Part shown: positions 1 to 10,000 of the stretch, piece after piece
Numbering within the stretch: position 1 is the stretch's first letter
Layout of the letters: each line of letters begins with the position of its first letter
Assembly: GCF_000316515.1 (NCBI RefSeq)
Contig: NC_019675.1
Span: 2,629,964-2,693,963, forward strand
Direction: 5' to 3'
Source: Cyanobium gracile PCC 6307
Lineage (GTDB): Bacteria > Cyanobacteriota > Cyanobacteriia > PCC-6307 > Cyanobiaceae
Length of the DNA: 64,000 bases
Program-made: the position numbers and the translations under genes
The notes under the pieces: generated by a model
What the model saw: the letters and a program-made list of their open reading frames with translations, nothing else
The model's database searches: none
Told to the model about the DNA's origin: nothing

Positions 1-1543
1 TGAGGGAGAAGGCGTCCCCCACGTGCAGCAGGCTCTCGATCGCCCGGTCCTTGGCCACGGCCACGGTGAAGCCGGGGGGGCTGAAGCTGGCCTGGCTCAC
101 CCAGCTGGCCACCATCGCTCCACCGATCGCGTCGGCGCCGTCCCCCTTGCGGGCCAGCACCACGCACAGGGACCCCACCACCCGGCCGAGGGCCTGGATC
201 GCCGGGTTGGTACGGCTCTCGCTGAGGCCGCCGATGCTGCTGCGCCGCTGGGCCTGGCGATGCTGCTGGCGCAGGCGCCGGCCCAGGGCGGTGCCCGTTT
301 CCTCCAGGGTCCGCAGGGTGGCCAGATCGGGGCTGAACTTCACCCGGATCGGCTTGAAGGCGAACTGGAAGCCACCGTCACGGAGCTTGGCTTCGAGCAG
401 GTCGATGGCTTCGCCGCTCCAGCCGAAACTGCCGAACACCCCCACCGGCTTGGCCCTGTCCCCTTCGGCCAGCACCGTGCCAAGCGCTGAGACGATCGGC
501 GTGGGGGCATGGCCGCCGAGGGTGGGGGAGCCGATCAGCAGGGCGTCGCAGGAGTGGATGGCCTCCAGCAGCTGCTCGGAGGGCGCGAATTCGCAGTTGA
601 TGCTCTCCACCCGCACGCCGCTGCGCGCCACCCCCTGGGAGAGGGCGTCGGCGATGGCCGCGGTGTTGCCGTAGGCGCTTGCATACAGCAGCGCCACCGA
701 CAGGCTGGCCCGCTCCTGGCTCTCCCCCCAGCGGCGGTAGTCGGCCAGGAGGCTGCGCCAGCTCTGGGCGATGGCCGGCCCGTGACCCGGTGCGATCGTG
801 CGGATCGGCAGTTCGTCCAGCCGGTCGACCACCGTCTCCACCTGCCGGGCCATCGGCGCCATCAGGCAGTCGTAGTAGTAGCGGCGGTCCTCCTCGGTGC
901 TGCTGCGGTTCGCCTCGGCGAAGTCCTCGGTGCAGAGGTGGGCGGCGAAGAACTTGCTGCTCATCAGCAGCCCCGTGGTGGCCTCGAAGGCGATCAGGCC
1001 GCCGGGCCAGCGGGGGGTGGGGGTGGGAAGCAGGGTCAGGACATGGCCGTCGGCGAGGGTGCGGCTCGTCTCCTGCTTGACCACCTCGATCGTCGGCAGG
1101 GGCACCGGTTCGGCTGGGGCGGCGGCCTCACCCCCCGCCCCCGGTCGCTGCTGCTCCCAGAGTTCGGCGAGCACCTGGGCGCCTGGGTTGGAGGCCACCA
1201 GCACCGTGGCCGGCCAGCCCGTCGCCAGCTGCTTGAGCAGGGCGACCCGGTTGGGGTTGACGTGGCTCACGACCACCTTGAGGGGGGCGTCGGCCGGCAC
1301 CAGCAGGGCCAGCTGTTCCAGGAAAGGGGCGGCGAAGGAGGCCCCCGGCGGGTGCACCAGCACCGGGGCGCCACCGGAGGCACCCTGCTGGAAGAGGAAG
1401 CTGTTGGCGGTGGTGCCCCGCTCAAGGCCATATTCGACTTCGAAGCGCAGGCGCCTTGGGCTGAGGCCGCGCAGGCAGAGCAGGCCGGGTTCCACCGGCA
1501 AGGTGATGACGCGCCGATCGGACGCGGATGGGGAGGTGGTCAT
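1..1543 (-). CDS. flv1: Flavodiiron protein Flv1-type (partial, C-terminus beyond left edge)
   Basis: I see about 514 residues of an A-type flavodiiron protein: a metallo-beta-lactamase-like domain, a flavodoxin-like domain and the start of the flavin-reductase-like domain. The family transfers electrons from NAD(P)H or ferredoxin to O2 downstream of photosystem I and makes water. The diiron ligands are degenerate. The canonical HxExDH motif reads SHVNPNR (residues 93-99, so E, D and the second H become N, N and R), and the later His and Asp positions are Arg and Lys (PTPRWPGG, LMSSKFF). That loss typifies Flv1/Flv2 subunits, which work as heteromers with Flv3/Flv4. The start ATG overlaps the upstream flv3 stop by one base (TGATG), so the pair is translationally coupled. 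Flv1 rather than Flv2 is inferred from the adjacent flv3. Confidence 0.9.
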   Translation of the reverse strand, partial: MTTSPSASDRRVITLPVEPGLLCLRGLSPRRLRFEVEYGLERGTTANSFLFQQGASGGAPVLVHPPGASFAAPFLEQLALLVPADAPLKVVVSHVNPNRVALLKQLATGWPATVLVASNPGAQVLAELWEQQRPGAGGEAAAPAEPVPLPTIEVVKQETSRTLADGHVLTLLPTPTPRWPGGLIAFEATTGLLMSSKFFAAHLCTEDFAEANRSSTEEDRRYYYDCLMAPMARQVETVVDRLDELPIRTIAPGHGPAIAQSWRSLLADYRRWGESQERASLSVALLYASAYGNTAAIADALSQGVARSGVRVESINCEFAPSEQLLEAIHSCDALLIGSPTLGGHAPTPIVSALGTVLAEGDRAKPVGVFGSFGWSGEAIDLLEAKLRDGGFQFAFKPIRVKFSPDLATLRTLEETGTALGRRLRQQHRQAQRRSSIGGLSESRTNPAIQALGRVVGSLCVVLARKGDGADAIGGAMVASWVSQASFSPPGFTVAVAKDRAIESLLHVGDAFSL

Positions 1544-3342
1544 CAGTAGTGGTTGCCCACCTTGCGGTGATGCACCGGCGTGGCGGCGGTGGTGTCGGCC
1601 ACGTTGCCCTCCTCGACCACCGCGTAGATGATCCAGTGATCCGGGCCCTCCATGCGCTGGGTCACCCGGCAGCCGAGGTAGGCCAGGGCATCCCCGAGGA
1701 CGGGACCGCCGGACGCCACGCCTTCGAGCACGTTCACGCCGGCGAAGCGGTCGGCCCCCGGCGGGAAGCGGCGCAGGAAGTGGCGCAGCAGGGGCTGGTG
1801 GTTGTCCTCCCGCAGGACGTTGAGCACGAAGCGGTCGTCCACCTGCATCAGGGCCTCGATGGCCCGGTCCTTGGCGACCGCCACGGTGAGCCCCGGCGGA
1901 TCGAAGCTCGCCTGGCTCACCCAGCTGGCCACCATGGCGCCGCTGCGGCTTCCGGCCGCGTCGTCCTGCCGGGCCGTGACGATGTAAAGGCCGCCGCTGA
2001 GGCGCCCCAGGGCCTTGTCCAGGTCGCCGTCGATGGCCTTCATGGCGGCGATGGTCTTCTCCTTGGTGAGCAGCTGACCCAGGTCGGTGCCGGCCTCCTC
2101 GCAGCGCTGGTAGTCGGCGCCCCCGGGAACCTGGCGGATGCGCAGGGGCTCGAAGGCCCATTTCTGGCCCAGGTTGCGCAGCTGGCCGGCCAGGGTGTCG
2201 ATCGGTTCGTCGTTGCCGCCGAAGGCGTCGTAGCAGGCCACCCACTGCTTGGGCTGGAGGGCGGCCAGCAGGGTGCCGATGGCCGTCTGCAGCTCGGCGT
2301 CGGGGGCGGCGGGCCAGGTGGGAACCACCACGGCACTGGCTTCACCGATCAGGGCGGCGAGCTCCTGGGGATCGGTGGCGCGCAGGTCGACGAGCTGCAC
2401 CTGGCCGGAGGCCTTGCCCACCCCCCGGGCGATCGCCTGGCTGAGCCGGTCACAGAAGCCGTACTGGCTCAGGTAGCAAACGGCCGCGTAGGCCTCGCCG
2501 GCGCTGCGCTGGCCGCTCCACTCGCGGTAGTCGCCCAGCCAGAGGGGCAGGTGCTCCCGCAGCAAGGGGCCGTGGCCCACGGCGATCGTGTGGATCTCCG
2601 GCAGCCCGTCCATGCGCTTGAGGGCCTGCAGCACGCTGCGGGCGTTGGGGGCCATCAGGCAGTCGTAGTAGAAGCGGAAGTCCGGGGCGATGGCGCCGGG
2701 GTCGACATCGAACAGGTCGTCGGAGCAGTAGTGGAGGCCGAAGGCATCGCAGGTGTAGAGGATGCCGGTGCCGTGGTCGAAGGAGAAGATCGTGTCGGGC
2801 CAGTGCAGGTTGGGGGCACTGAGGAAGCTGAAGCGATGGGCCACGCCGCTCTGGGGATGCACGCCCAGGTCGAGCTCGTCGCCGCTCTTCACCGCCCGGC
2901 TGCGGAACGGCCGGTGCACCTGGTCCTGGAGGAACTGGATCGCCACCTTGGAGCCGACGATCTCGATGTCCGGATGGCGGTCGATCAGGTCACCGATCAG
3001 GCCGGAATGGTCCGGCTCGGTGTGGGAGACGATCAGGTGATCGATGGCGGTGGGTTCGATCAGACCCTCCAGCAGGGGCAGCCAGGTGTCGCGGAACTTG
3101 GCGTGGCTGGTGTCCACCAGGGCCGTGTGCTCGCCGCGCACCAGGAAGGCGTTGTAGGTGGTGCCGTTGCGCAGGCCGAACTCGATGTCGAAGCGGCTGC
3201 GGTCCCAGTCGAGGGAGCGGATCGCCGTGGTGTCAGCCGCGATCGGTGCACACTGCAGGCTGAGCCGGGAAGACGCGGCCTCCGTCGGCGACGGCATCGG
3301 CGACGGCAGGGTGCTCGGGGCGCTGGCGGTGCTGCTGCTCAT
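1543..3342 (-). CDS. flv3: Flavodiiron protein Flv3-type
   Basis: This 599-residue protein is full length for a cyanobacterial flavodiiron protein, with the order metallo-beta-lactamase-like (about 40-280), flavodoxin-like (about 285-430) and flavin-reductase-like (about 450-590). The diiron site is intact: H107, E109, D111 and H112 in SHTEPDH, then H180 (NLHWPD), D199 (YTCDAFG) and H257 (VGHGPL). Known role of the family: light-dependent O2 photoreduction to water that protects photosystem I under fluctuating light, as an Flv1/Flv3 hetero-oligomer. Its stop overlaps the flv1 start. The N-terminal 20 or so residues are Ser/Pro rich, so the start could lie slightly downstream. Flv3 rather than Flv4 is inferred from pairing with an Flv1-like gene and the lack of neighbouring sll0218-like genes. 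Confidence 0.92.
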   Translation of the reverse strand: MSSSTASAPSTLPSPMPSPTEAASSRLSLQCAPIAADTTAIRSLDWDRSRFDIEFGLRNGTTYNAFLVRGEHTALVDTSHAKFRDTWLPLLEGLIEPTAIDHLIVSHTEPDHSGLIGDLIDRHPDIEIVGSKVAIQFLQDQVHRPFRSRAVKSGDELDLGVHPQSGVAHRFSFLSAPNLHWPDTIFSFDHGTGILYTCDAFGLHYCSDDLFDVDPGAIAPDFRFYYDCLMAPNARSVLQALKRMDGLPEIHTIAVGHGPLLREHLPLWLGDYREWSGQRSAGEAYAAVCYLSQYGFCDRLSQAIARGVGKASGQVQLVDLRATDPQELAALIGEASAVVVPTWPAAPDAELQTAIGTLLAALQPKQWVACYDAFGGNDEPIDTLAGQLRNLGQKWAFEPLRIRQVPGGADYQRCEEAGTDLGQLLTKEKTIAAMKAIDGDLDKALGRLSGGLYIVTARQDDAAGSRSGAMVASWVSQASFDPPGLTVAVAKDRAIEALMQVDDRFVLNVLREDNHQPLLRHFLRRFPPGADRFAGVNVLEGVASGGPVLGDALAYLGCRVTQRMEGPDHWIIYAVVEEGNVADTTAATPVHHRKVGNHY

Positions 3343-3396
3343 GGGGTCAGACTCCTTCCGCAGACATGTGACTGTAGGCAGGGCAGAAGGCTTTTC

Positions 3397-3409
3397 GGTC
3401 TGTTAGACC
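3397..3409. promoter_or_regulatory. Small inverted repeat upstream of flv3
   Basis: GGTCT-GTT-AGACC is a perfect 5 bp inverted repeat with a 3-base spacer, 55-67 bp upstream of the flv3 start in the divergent flv3/PilZ intergenic region. Its size and position suit a dimeric regulator site for the flavodiiron operon. The regulator is unknown and chance is possible. Confidence 0.25.
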
Positions 3410-3473
3410 AACTGCGGGTATCCGGCAGAACCCTGGAACAATGGTCACCAATAGTCCGCGGTCGAGAGGGTAA

Positions 3474-3839
3474 GTGGCCACCGGAGACCTGGAACGGTTC
3501 CGGGAGGGCTTTCGGCGTCTGGAGAGGCGGCTGGAGGAGGCTTCCCGTTCCGACCGTTTCAAGCCTCCGACGGGACTGGCCACGGCCCGACTCCACCTCG
3601 AATCGCGGCAACCCTCCGAAGGGGTGTTCGCCGAGGTGCTGGACCTGAGCGCCGATGGCCTGAAGATCGCCATCGAGGCCGGCCACCGGGCGGCCGTGGG
3701 CCATTCCTGCAACGTGGTGGTGGGGGATGGGGAGGGAGAGACCTACGACCTGAGGGGCACGATCCGGTGGATCGAGGCCACCAGCTACATCTCGGTGATC
3801 GGCCTCTCCCTCGACTCCGCGGAGCGCCTCGAGGCCTGA
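3474..3839 (+). CDS. PilZ-domain protein
   Basis: This is a 121-residue single-domain protein. After a charged helical N-terminus (about 1-30) comes a PilZ-like beta-barrel with the D-x-S-x-x-G motif (LDLSADGLKI, about residues 60-69) and a later GTIRW strand typical of the fold. PilZ domains usually bind cyclic di-GMP and act as effectors of motility, surface polysaccharide or pilus output. The upstream RxxxR arginine motif is not obvious, so c-di-GMP binding is uncertain. The start is GTG after a purine-rich stretch (GAGAGGG). The gene is divergent from flv3 and convergent with the small heat-shock gene (14 bp gap). A c-di-GMP-related HD-GYP gene lies 7 kb downstream. Confidence 0.7.
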   Translation: MATGDLERFREGFRRLERRLEEASRSDRFKPPTGLATARLHLESRQPSEGVFAEVLDLSADGLKIAIEAGHRAAVGHSCNVVVGDGEGETYDLRGTIRWIEATSYISVIGLSLDSAERLEA

Positions 3840-3853
3840 GGGGCCTGGGCGGT

Positions 3854-4303
3854 TCAGTCGGCCACCTTCACGCTGACGGTGGTCAGGGACTGGGCCTTGG
3901 GTGCCGTCACCGTCAGTAGACCATCGCGGTAGTGGGCTTCGAGGGCGTCCCGCTGAATGCCGCCGGGGAAGCGGAAGCTGCGGCTCCAGGTGCCGTAGCG
4001 GAACTCGCTCAGCAGCGGGGCACGACGGCGGGCTTCCGCGGCCGGGGTTTCGCCGTTGCCGCCCTCCGGGGTGGTGGCGGCGGTGGCGGCCGACGGCTGG
4101 GAGCGGCGCTCGGCACTGATGATCAGGGAGCGGTCCGTGGCTTTGACGTCGATGGAGGCGCGGTCGACGCCGGGGAGCTCCAGGGCGATGGTGTAGGTGT
4201 CCTCGGTTTCGTGGATCTCGGCGGCGGGAACACGCTCAGCCGTCTGCAGCTGTTGCTCCAGCCGGTCGAACAGATCGAAGGGGGAGGGATGAAGCGTGCG
4301 CAT
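3854..4303 (-). CDS. Small heat shock protein (Hsp20/alpha-crystallin family)
   Basis: This 149-residue protein has a short N-terminal arm (PFDLFDRLEQQLQ) and an alpha-crystallin domain from about residue 28 (AEIHETEDTYTIALELPGV) to the C-terminal strand DGLLTVTAPKAQ. Small heat-shock proteins bind unfolding proteins without ATP and form large oligomers; in cyanobacteria they also protect thylakoid membranes and phycobilisomes. An Ala/Thr/Gly-rich insertion of roughly 25 residues (about 72-98) splits the middle of the domain, in the variable loop. The usual C-terminal I-x-I/V anchor is approximated by VSVKV. No heat-shock promoter element (CIRCE) is evident upstream. Confidence 0.88.
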   Translation of the reverse strand: MRTLHPSPFDLFDRLEQQLQTAERVPAAEIHETEDTYTIALELPGVDRASIDVKATDRSLIISAERRSQPSAATAATTPEGGNGETPAAEARRRAPLLSEFRYGTWSRSFRFPGGIQRDALEAHYRDGLLTVTAPKAQSLTTVSVKVAD

Positions 4304-4440
4304 GGTTGGTGCTTCCGAAGGGAGCGACGGGGATGGTCGGGTGAGGAACCACCCGCCCGCTCAATGTGCCCGCCTTGCCCGGGGACATCGAGGGGGAGAA
4401 CCGACGGCCCAGGTTCGGTCCCCCGGACCGGGTTCGGCCC

Positions 4441-4962
4441 CTACGCCAGCGGGGGCGGAGAACCGGAACGGGGTGGTTCCAGCCACCACCAGTGGCCGAA
4501 GGCGGCCGCCTGGCCGCAGGGCAGGCCACCGGACTCCCGCAGGGTCCACAACCGGGCGTTCTCGATCCGGAACCGGCGCCCGCCGCTGTCGATGCGGATG
4601 CCGCCATAGCCCTCGAGGGCCTGGCAGCGCCGGGCCCGCTCCAGGGCCAGGGCGCGGCTCTGCCGTTCGGCCGGCTCCGCCGTGAGCCGCGAGGGCAGGC
4701 CCACCATCGCGCCCCAGGAGCGGCGCCACAGCACCAGGGCGGCCCGGTTGGCGTAGATCAGCCGGGGATCGGCGCCGCCGTCATGGGCCAGAACGACGGT
4801 GGCGGCCACGAACAGTTCCTGGGCCGCCTGCAGCGGCGAGCGGTCGGCCGCGACGCCGGCGAGCAGAGGCCGGCCGAACGCCAGCCGGTGGCCTTCGATG
4901 AGCCGGCCGGCGGTGGCGATGGCGTCCTGGCTCAGCCAGGGGGGTGGCTCAGGGCTCGGCAT
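4441..4962 (-). CDS. MEKHLA-domain protein
   Basis: This 173-residue protein consists almost entirely of a MEKHLA domain, a PAS-like domain found alone in cyanobacteria and at the C-terminus of plant class III HD-Zip factors. Family-like segments are visible in order: GRLIEGHRLAFGRPLLAG, the PRLIYANRAALVLWRRSW core, LPSRLTAEPAERQSR, and the GRRFRIENARLWTLRE / GQAAAFGHWWWLE end. A ligand- or redox-sensing role is presumed by analogy with PAS domains and is not shown here. I chose the ATG at 4962 because an upstream extension would be low-complexity sequence antisense to nothing conserved. The start overlaps the 3' end of the SWIM gene by 14 bp, so the two are probably co-transcribed. Confidence 0.75.
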   Translation of the reverse strand: MPSPEPPPWLSQDAIATAGRLIEGHRLAFGRPLLAGVAADRSPLQAAQELFVAATVVLAHDGGADPRLIYANRAALVLWRRSWGAMVGLPSRLTAEPAERQSRALALERARRCQALEGYGGIRIDSGGRRFRIENARLWTLRESGGLPCGQAAAFGHWWWLEPPRSGSPPPLA

Positions 4963-5815
4963 CCGCCCCGGTGGCCATGGCCCGCAGCATCGCCTGCTGG
5001 GCCATGGCCGTCCCGTGGGCCTTGAGTCGGTCGAGGAAGAGCCGGTTGGCCTCCGGGAAGCGGGGCTCCTCCGCCAGGGGCAGGGGGCCGGCGCCATCGA
5101 GGCCCGATTCCCCGTCCATGGCCGGGGTAATCACCACCAGATCGGGGTCGAGGGGGGCGCCATAACGCCACCAGCGGGCGGGGTCGGCGATGGCGGGATG
5201 GATCGGATGGGGGGCGTGCTCCAGGGGGGCTGCCACCCCCTCCCGGCGGCGCTTGGCCAGGTCGCCCAGCAGCTGGCTGCGGGTGCGACCCCGCAGCTGG
5301 AACAGCACGAAGGGGTCCTCGCTGAAGCGGTCCCCCATCAGGTAGTAGACGGCGCTGATGTGCTTGCAGGGGTTGGCCTTGTCGGGGCAGCTGCACTCGC
5401 TGCGCACCTCCTGGAGCTTGAACGGGAACAGGCGCTTGCCGCTGGCGGCGAAGGCGCGCTCGATGTCGGCGGGCATGATCCCCGCGAGCAGCTGGGCCGA
5501 CCAGCGGGCCTTCTGGCTCAGGGCCTCCAGCACATAGCCCCAGTCCTCGTCGTTGAGCACGTCGAGCCAGAGCTTCACCTTGTAGGGATCCGGGTCGGTG
5601 CCCTGCACCCGGGCGTGAACCCGGCGCCCCTCGAAGCGGATCGAGACGACGTTGCCCTCCCGGGCGTAGGTCCAGGCGCGCTCCAGGCGCTTCTTGAACC
5701 GGTAGGAGTGGATGAGCTCCATCCACTGCTCCACCCACCAGGGCTGCTGCCCCAGGCCCTGCTGGCCCAGTTGCGTGGTGATGGCGCCGGAGGCGCCGGG
5801 GAAGGAGCTGGTCAT
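4949..5815 (-). CDS. SWIM zinc-finger protein
   Basis: This 288-residue protein has a central SWIM zinc finger, CSCPDKANPCKH at about residues 140-151, matching CxCxnCxH. SWIM fingers bind DNA or protein, and in bacteria they are often encoded beside SNF2-family helicases. Here an SNF2-type helicase on the same strand lies 1.25 kb upstream, with a desaturase on the opposite strand between them. The N-terminus (WWVEQWMELIHSYRFKKRLERAWTYAREG) is the usual start of bacterial SWIM proteins that accompany these helicases. Functional pairing in DNA repair or remodelling is an inference from this recurring association. The downstream MEKHLA gene overlaps its end. Confidence 0.85.
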   Translation of the reverse strand: MTSSFPGASGAITTQLGQQGLGQQPWWVEQWMELIHSYRFKKRLERAWTYAREGNVVSIRFEGRRVHARVQGTDPDPYKVKLWLDVLNDEDWGYVLEALSQKARWSAQLLAGIMPADIERAFAASGKRLFPFKLQEVRSECSCPDKANPCKHISAVYYLMGDRFSEDPFVLFQLRGRTRSQLLGDLAKRRREGVAAPLEHAPHPIHPAIADPARWWRYGAPLDPDLVVITPAMDGESGLDGAGPLPLAEEPRFPEANRLFLDRLKAHGTAMAQQAMLRAMATGADAEP

Positions 5816-5885
5816 GCCGCCGGCCTCACGCGGCCCATCCTGACGCCTGCCGGACCCACTGGCCTAGGTTGTCCCGACGCAGGGC

Positions 5886-7046
5886 GTGGAGTCCTTGAAT
5901 CGCATCACGTTCGGCGCCGGCGACGGTTTTCAAAGTCTTCTGAGGGCAAGGGTTCAGGATCACTTCGAGGCCACCGGGCAGGAGCGGCGCGATTCGCTGG
6001 CCATGGTGGTGAAATCGGCCGTCATCCTGGCCTGGTTCGCCCTCGCCTACGTCCTGCTCGTCTTTCGGGCCAACAACGCCCCGGCGGCGATCCTGCTGTC
6101 GGCCGTTCTGGGCCTGGCGATCGCCGCCATCGGCTTCAACATCCAGCACGACGGGGGCCACGGCGCCTACTCCCGCCGCCGCTGGATCAACCGGGCCGCC
6201 GCCATGACCCTCGATCTCCTCGGCGGCAGTTCCCTGATCTGGGCCCACAAGCACAACGGCCTGCATCACACCTTCACCAACATCGCCGGCCACGACGACG
6301 ACATCAACCTCGGGCAGATCGGCCGGCTCTCCCCCCATCAGCCCCACCGCTGGTGGCACCGCTGGCAGCACCTCTATCTCTGGCCCCTGTACGGAATGCT
6401 GCCCATCAAGTGGCAGTTCTTCGATGACTTCGCCGATCTGGCCGCCCGCGGCCGCGGTGACCATTCCCTGCCCCGCCTGGGCCCCGACGACTGGCTGGTG
6501 TTTCTGGCCGGCAAGGCGATCTTCTTCTCCCTGGCGTTCGCCATCCCCCTGCAGTTCCACCCCATCGGCGCGGTGATCGCCTGCTACGTGGTGACGGCGA
6601 TGGTGCAGGGCCTCGTGCTCAGCGTGGTGTTCCAGCTGGCCCACTGCGTGGAGGAGGCCGATTTCCCCATGGCCGATCCCTCCAGCCCGGCCATGGGGCC
6701 CTGGGCCGACCATCAGCTGGCCACCACCGTGGACTTCAGCCGCTCCAACGGCCTGCTGAGCTGGCTGCTGGGGGGCCTCAACTTCCAGGTGGAGCATCAC
6801 CTGTTCCCCCAGATCTGCCACGTGCACTACCCGCAGATCTCCGCCATCGTCGAGCAGACCTGCCGCGACTGCCAGGTTCCCTTCCGCACCCACCCGTCCT
6901 TCCTGGCCGGTGTGGCCTCCCACTACCGCTGGCTGCGCCGCATGGGCCAGCCCCCTGCCGTGCCGGCCCTGCCCTTGCTGCTGCCGGTGATCGGGGAGAG
7001 CGTGGGGCGCGCCCACCCCTCCGACGTCACCCTGGCCCGCCGCTGA
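5886..7046 (+). CDS. Fatty acid desaturase (linoleoyl-CoA/front-end type)
   Basis: This 386-residue integral-membrane desaturase has the three histidine boxes of the superfamily: QHDGGH (about 89-94), HNGLHH (about 123-128) and QVEHH (about 301-305). The Gln in the last box is typical of front-end (delta-5/delta-6-like) desaturases. Hydrophobic segments flank the boxes (AVILAWFALAYVLLVF, AILLSAVLGLAIAAIGF, and a pair near 215-260). The enzyme would insert a double bond into a membrane fatty acid using O2 and ferredoxin-derived electrons. No N-terminal cytochrome b5 domain is present. The GTG start gives the usual N-terminus; an internal ATG near 6003 would cut into the first conserved region. 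It is encoded against the SWIM/helicase pair, as if inserted between them. Regiospecificity cannot be read from sequence alone. Confidence 0.87.
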   Translation: MESLNRITFGAGDGFQSLLRARVQDHFEATGQERRDSLAMVVKSAVILAWFALAYVLLVFRANNAPAAILLSAVLGLAIAAIGFNIQHDGGHGAYSRRRWINRAAAMTLDLLGGSSLIWAHKHNGLHHTFTNIAGHDDDINLGQIGRLSPHQPHRWWHRWQHLYLWPLYGMLPIKWQFFDDFADLAARGRGDHSLPRLGPDDWLVFLAGKAIFFSLAFAIPLQFHPIGAVIACYVVTAMVQGLVLSVVFQLAHCVEEADFPMADPSSPAMGPWADHQLATTVDFSRSNGLLSWLLGGLNFQVEHHLFPQICHVHYPQISAIVEQTCRDCQVPFRTHPSFLAGVASHYRWLRRMGQPPAVPALPLLLPVIGESVGRAHPSDVTLARR

Positions 7047-7068
7047 GGCCCCACGCCGCGTCGCCCGC

Positions 7069-10000
7069 TCAGCTCTCCTCCAGGGCCACCAGATCCCGCA
7101 GCTGGCTCACCTCCAGGCCACCGAGCCATTCCTCACCGCTGCCGACGATGTCGGCGGCCAGTCTGGATTTCTCCTCGATCATGCGGTCGATCTTCTCCTC
7201 CACCGAGCCGCTGGTGATGAACTTGTGCACCAGCACCCGGTTGGTCTGGCCGATCCGGTAGGCCCGGTCGGTGGCCTGGTTCTCCACGGCGGGGTTCCAC
7301 CAGCGGTCGATGTGGAACACGTGGCTGGCCCGGGTGAGGTTGAGGCCCACACCCCCGGCCTTGAGTGAGAGCAGGAACAACTGGGGGCCGCGGGGATCCT
7401 CCTGGAAGCGGTCCACCATCGCCTGCCGGTCGGTCTTGCTGCTGCCGCCGTGCAGGAAGGGCACGTCCTGGCGCCAGCGCTGCTCCAGGTAGGCCTTGAG
7501 CAGGTGGCCCCATTCGGCGAACTGGGTGAACAGCAGGGCCCGGTCGCCCGCCTCGATCACCTCCTCGAGGATCTCCTCCAGCCGCAGCAGCTTGGCGCTG
7601 CGGCCGGCGAAGCCGTTGTCGACCGCGCTCTCCTTGAGGGCCAGGGCCGGGTGGTTGCAGATCTGCTTGAGCCGGGTGAGCAGGGCGAGCACCTGGCCGT
7701 GACGCTGGCCGAGGGGGGCGCGGGCGATGGCCTCGAGGCTCTCGTCGACGGTCTTGCGGTAAAGCTTCGCCTGCTCCGCCGACAGGCCCACCCATTCGCG
7801 CAGCTCCACCTTTTCGGGCAGGTCGGAGATGATCGAGCGGTCGGTCTTGAGGCGCCGCAGGATGAACGGCCCGACACGGGCCTTGAGGTCGCGCAGGGAA
7901 CTCATGTCGCCGTAGCGTTCGATCGGCAGCCGGTAGCGCTGGCGAAAGAAGCCCTCCTCCCCCAGCACCCGCGGATTGAGGAAGTCCATCAGGGCCCAGA
8001 GCTCGCTCACCCGGTTCTCGACCGGGGTGCCGGTGAGGGCGATGCGGAAGCGGCCCAGCTTGCCGGGACGGCCCAGGTCGCGGGCCGCCTGGCTCTGCTT
8101 GGCCGCCGGATTCTTGATCGCCTGGGCCTCGTCGATCACCACGCCCTGCCAGTCGATGCTCTCCAGCAGTTCGCTGTCGCGCTGCAGCAGCCCGTAACTG
8201 GTGAGCACCAGATCCACCCCGTCCAGGGCCTTGGCCAGCTTTTCGGGGGTGGAGGGCCGGCGGGGACCGTAGTGCTCCCGCACCTCCAGGTCCGGCGTGA
8301 AGGCCGCCGCCTCCCGCTTCCAGTTGGTGAGCACCGAGGTGGGGGCCACCAGCAGGACGGGCCGCTTCAGTTCCTGCTCCACCTTGAGGTGCTGCAGGAA
8401 GGCCAGCAGCTGGACCGTCTTGCCCAGGCCCATGTCGTCCGCCAGGCAGGCCCCCTGGTCGAAGCGGTGCAGGAAGGCCAGCCAGCCCAGGCCCCGCTCC
8501 TGGTAGGGCCGCAGCTGGCCGGCGAAGCCCTCCGGCGCCGGCAGGGGATCCGGGGCCTTCTGCTGGTGGTACTGCTCCAGAACAGCGCTCAGGCGGGGCC
8601 CGGCGTTGAAGCGATGCACCGGCAGCCGCATCAGGGTGTCGCCGTCGCTGGCCGTCAGCCGCAGGGCATCGTCGAGGCTGAGGTTGGGGTCGGCGGCGCA
8701 GAAGCGCTCGGCGTTCCTGAGATCGCTGGGCCGCAGCTCGATCCAGGCCCCCTTGTGCTGCACCAGCGGACTGCGCTTGGAGGAGAGGCGCTCCAGGTCC
8801 TTGAGGTTGAGCGTGACTCCGCCGATCATCAGCTCCCATTTCCATTGGAGGCTTTCCCCCAGGGAGAAGCCGCGGGAACGGTCCGGCAGCTCGGCCTCGA
8901 TCGCCAGCCCCAGCCGGCTGGCCAGTCCGCCGCTGAGGCTGGCCGGCAGCACCACGCCCACCCCCACGTCGCGCAGCTGGGTGGCGGCGGTTCGCACCAG
9001 CACGAAGGCCTCGGCCGGGGTGAGCTGCATCGTTTCCGGCGCCGCCGCATCGAGGCCCCGGCCGATCGGTTCGAACACCTGCAGGGCCCGGCCCATCCCC
9101 TCCAGCAGCAGCTGGCCCGGCTCGGCCACCTCCACTTCCCCGAGCTGGAGCCGGCCGTCGCCCGCATTCCAGACCGTGCGCGCCGGCACCCGCAGGCTGG
9201 GATCGGCCTCCGCCTGCAGGGAGAAGCGCAGCTCCCAGAGCTCCTCGCCCTCCTCGGGGGTGAACAGCTCCAGGCAGGCCCGGGCCGGGGCCACCCGCCC
9301 CGCCACCGCCTCGCGCCAGTGGTGGGTGGCGACCGCCAGCCGCTCCCGTTCCTCCTCGTCCAGTTCGAGCCGGCCGGGGCCGGGGCCGAGCGCCTTCTGC
9401 CAGGCCACCAGCAGGGGATCGAGGCCCTCGGTGGGGGGTCGGAAGCCGGTGCGCAGCTGGCCATCGAGCAAGGCCTCCAGCAGGCTGGCCACCCGCAGCC
9501 GGCCGCTGCCGGGCCGGCGGCAGGCCAGTCCCCCCTCCCCCGGCGCTCCGGGGGCCATGGCGCAGGTGGCCACCTGGGGCAGCCGGATGGCCAGTTCCTC
9601 CAGCCGCCGCCGGTCCCCCTCCCGGTTGAGCAGGGGCAGCCAGCGGGCCCGCTCCTCCTCCACCTGGGGCAGCCAGCGGCCGCGGGCGATCAGGCTCAGG
9701 GCCCAGCGCTCCAGATGGCTCCACCAGCGCAGATCGTCGGCCAGGCCGGGATCGTCGCCGGAGAGGGGCAGGCCGGCGAGCCACTCGCCCGCCCCCGCCG
9801 GATCGAGGGCCAGGCCTTCGACCCGCCAGGGCCACCACTGCACCTCCTTCGGGATCGGCTCACCCGCCTGCAGCGGCAGACCGCTCCAGGCCGCCAGGCC
9901 CTCGCTGGCCGCCTTGCGGCGGCCCCGGGCCCCCTGGCTGCGGCTGGGCAGGGTGAGCTGGGCCTCCGCCGGCCGGAAGGCCTCCGACCAGAGGCCATGG

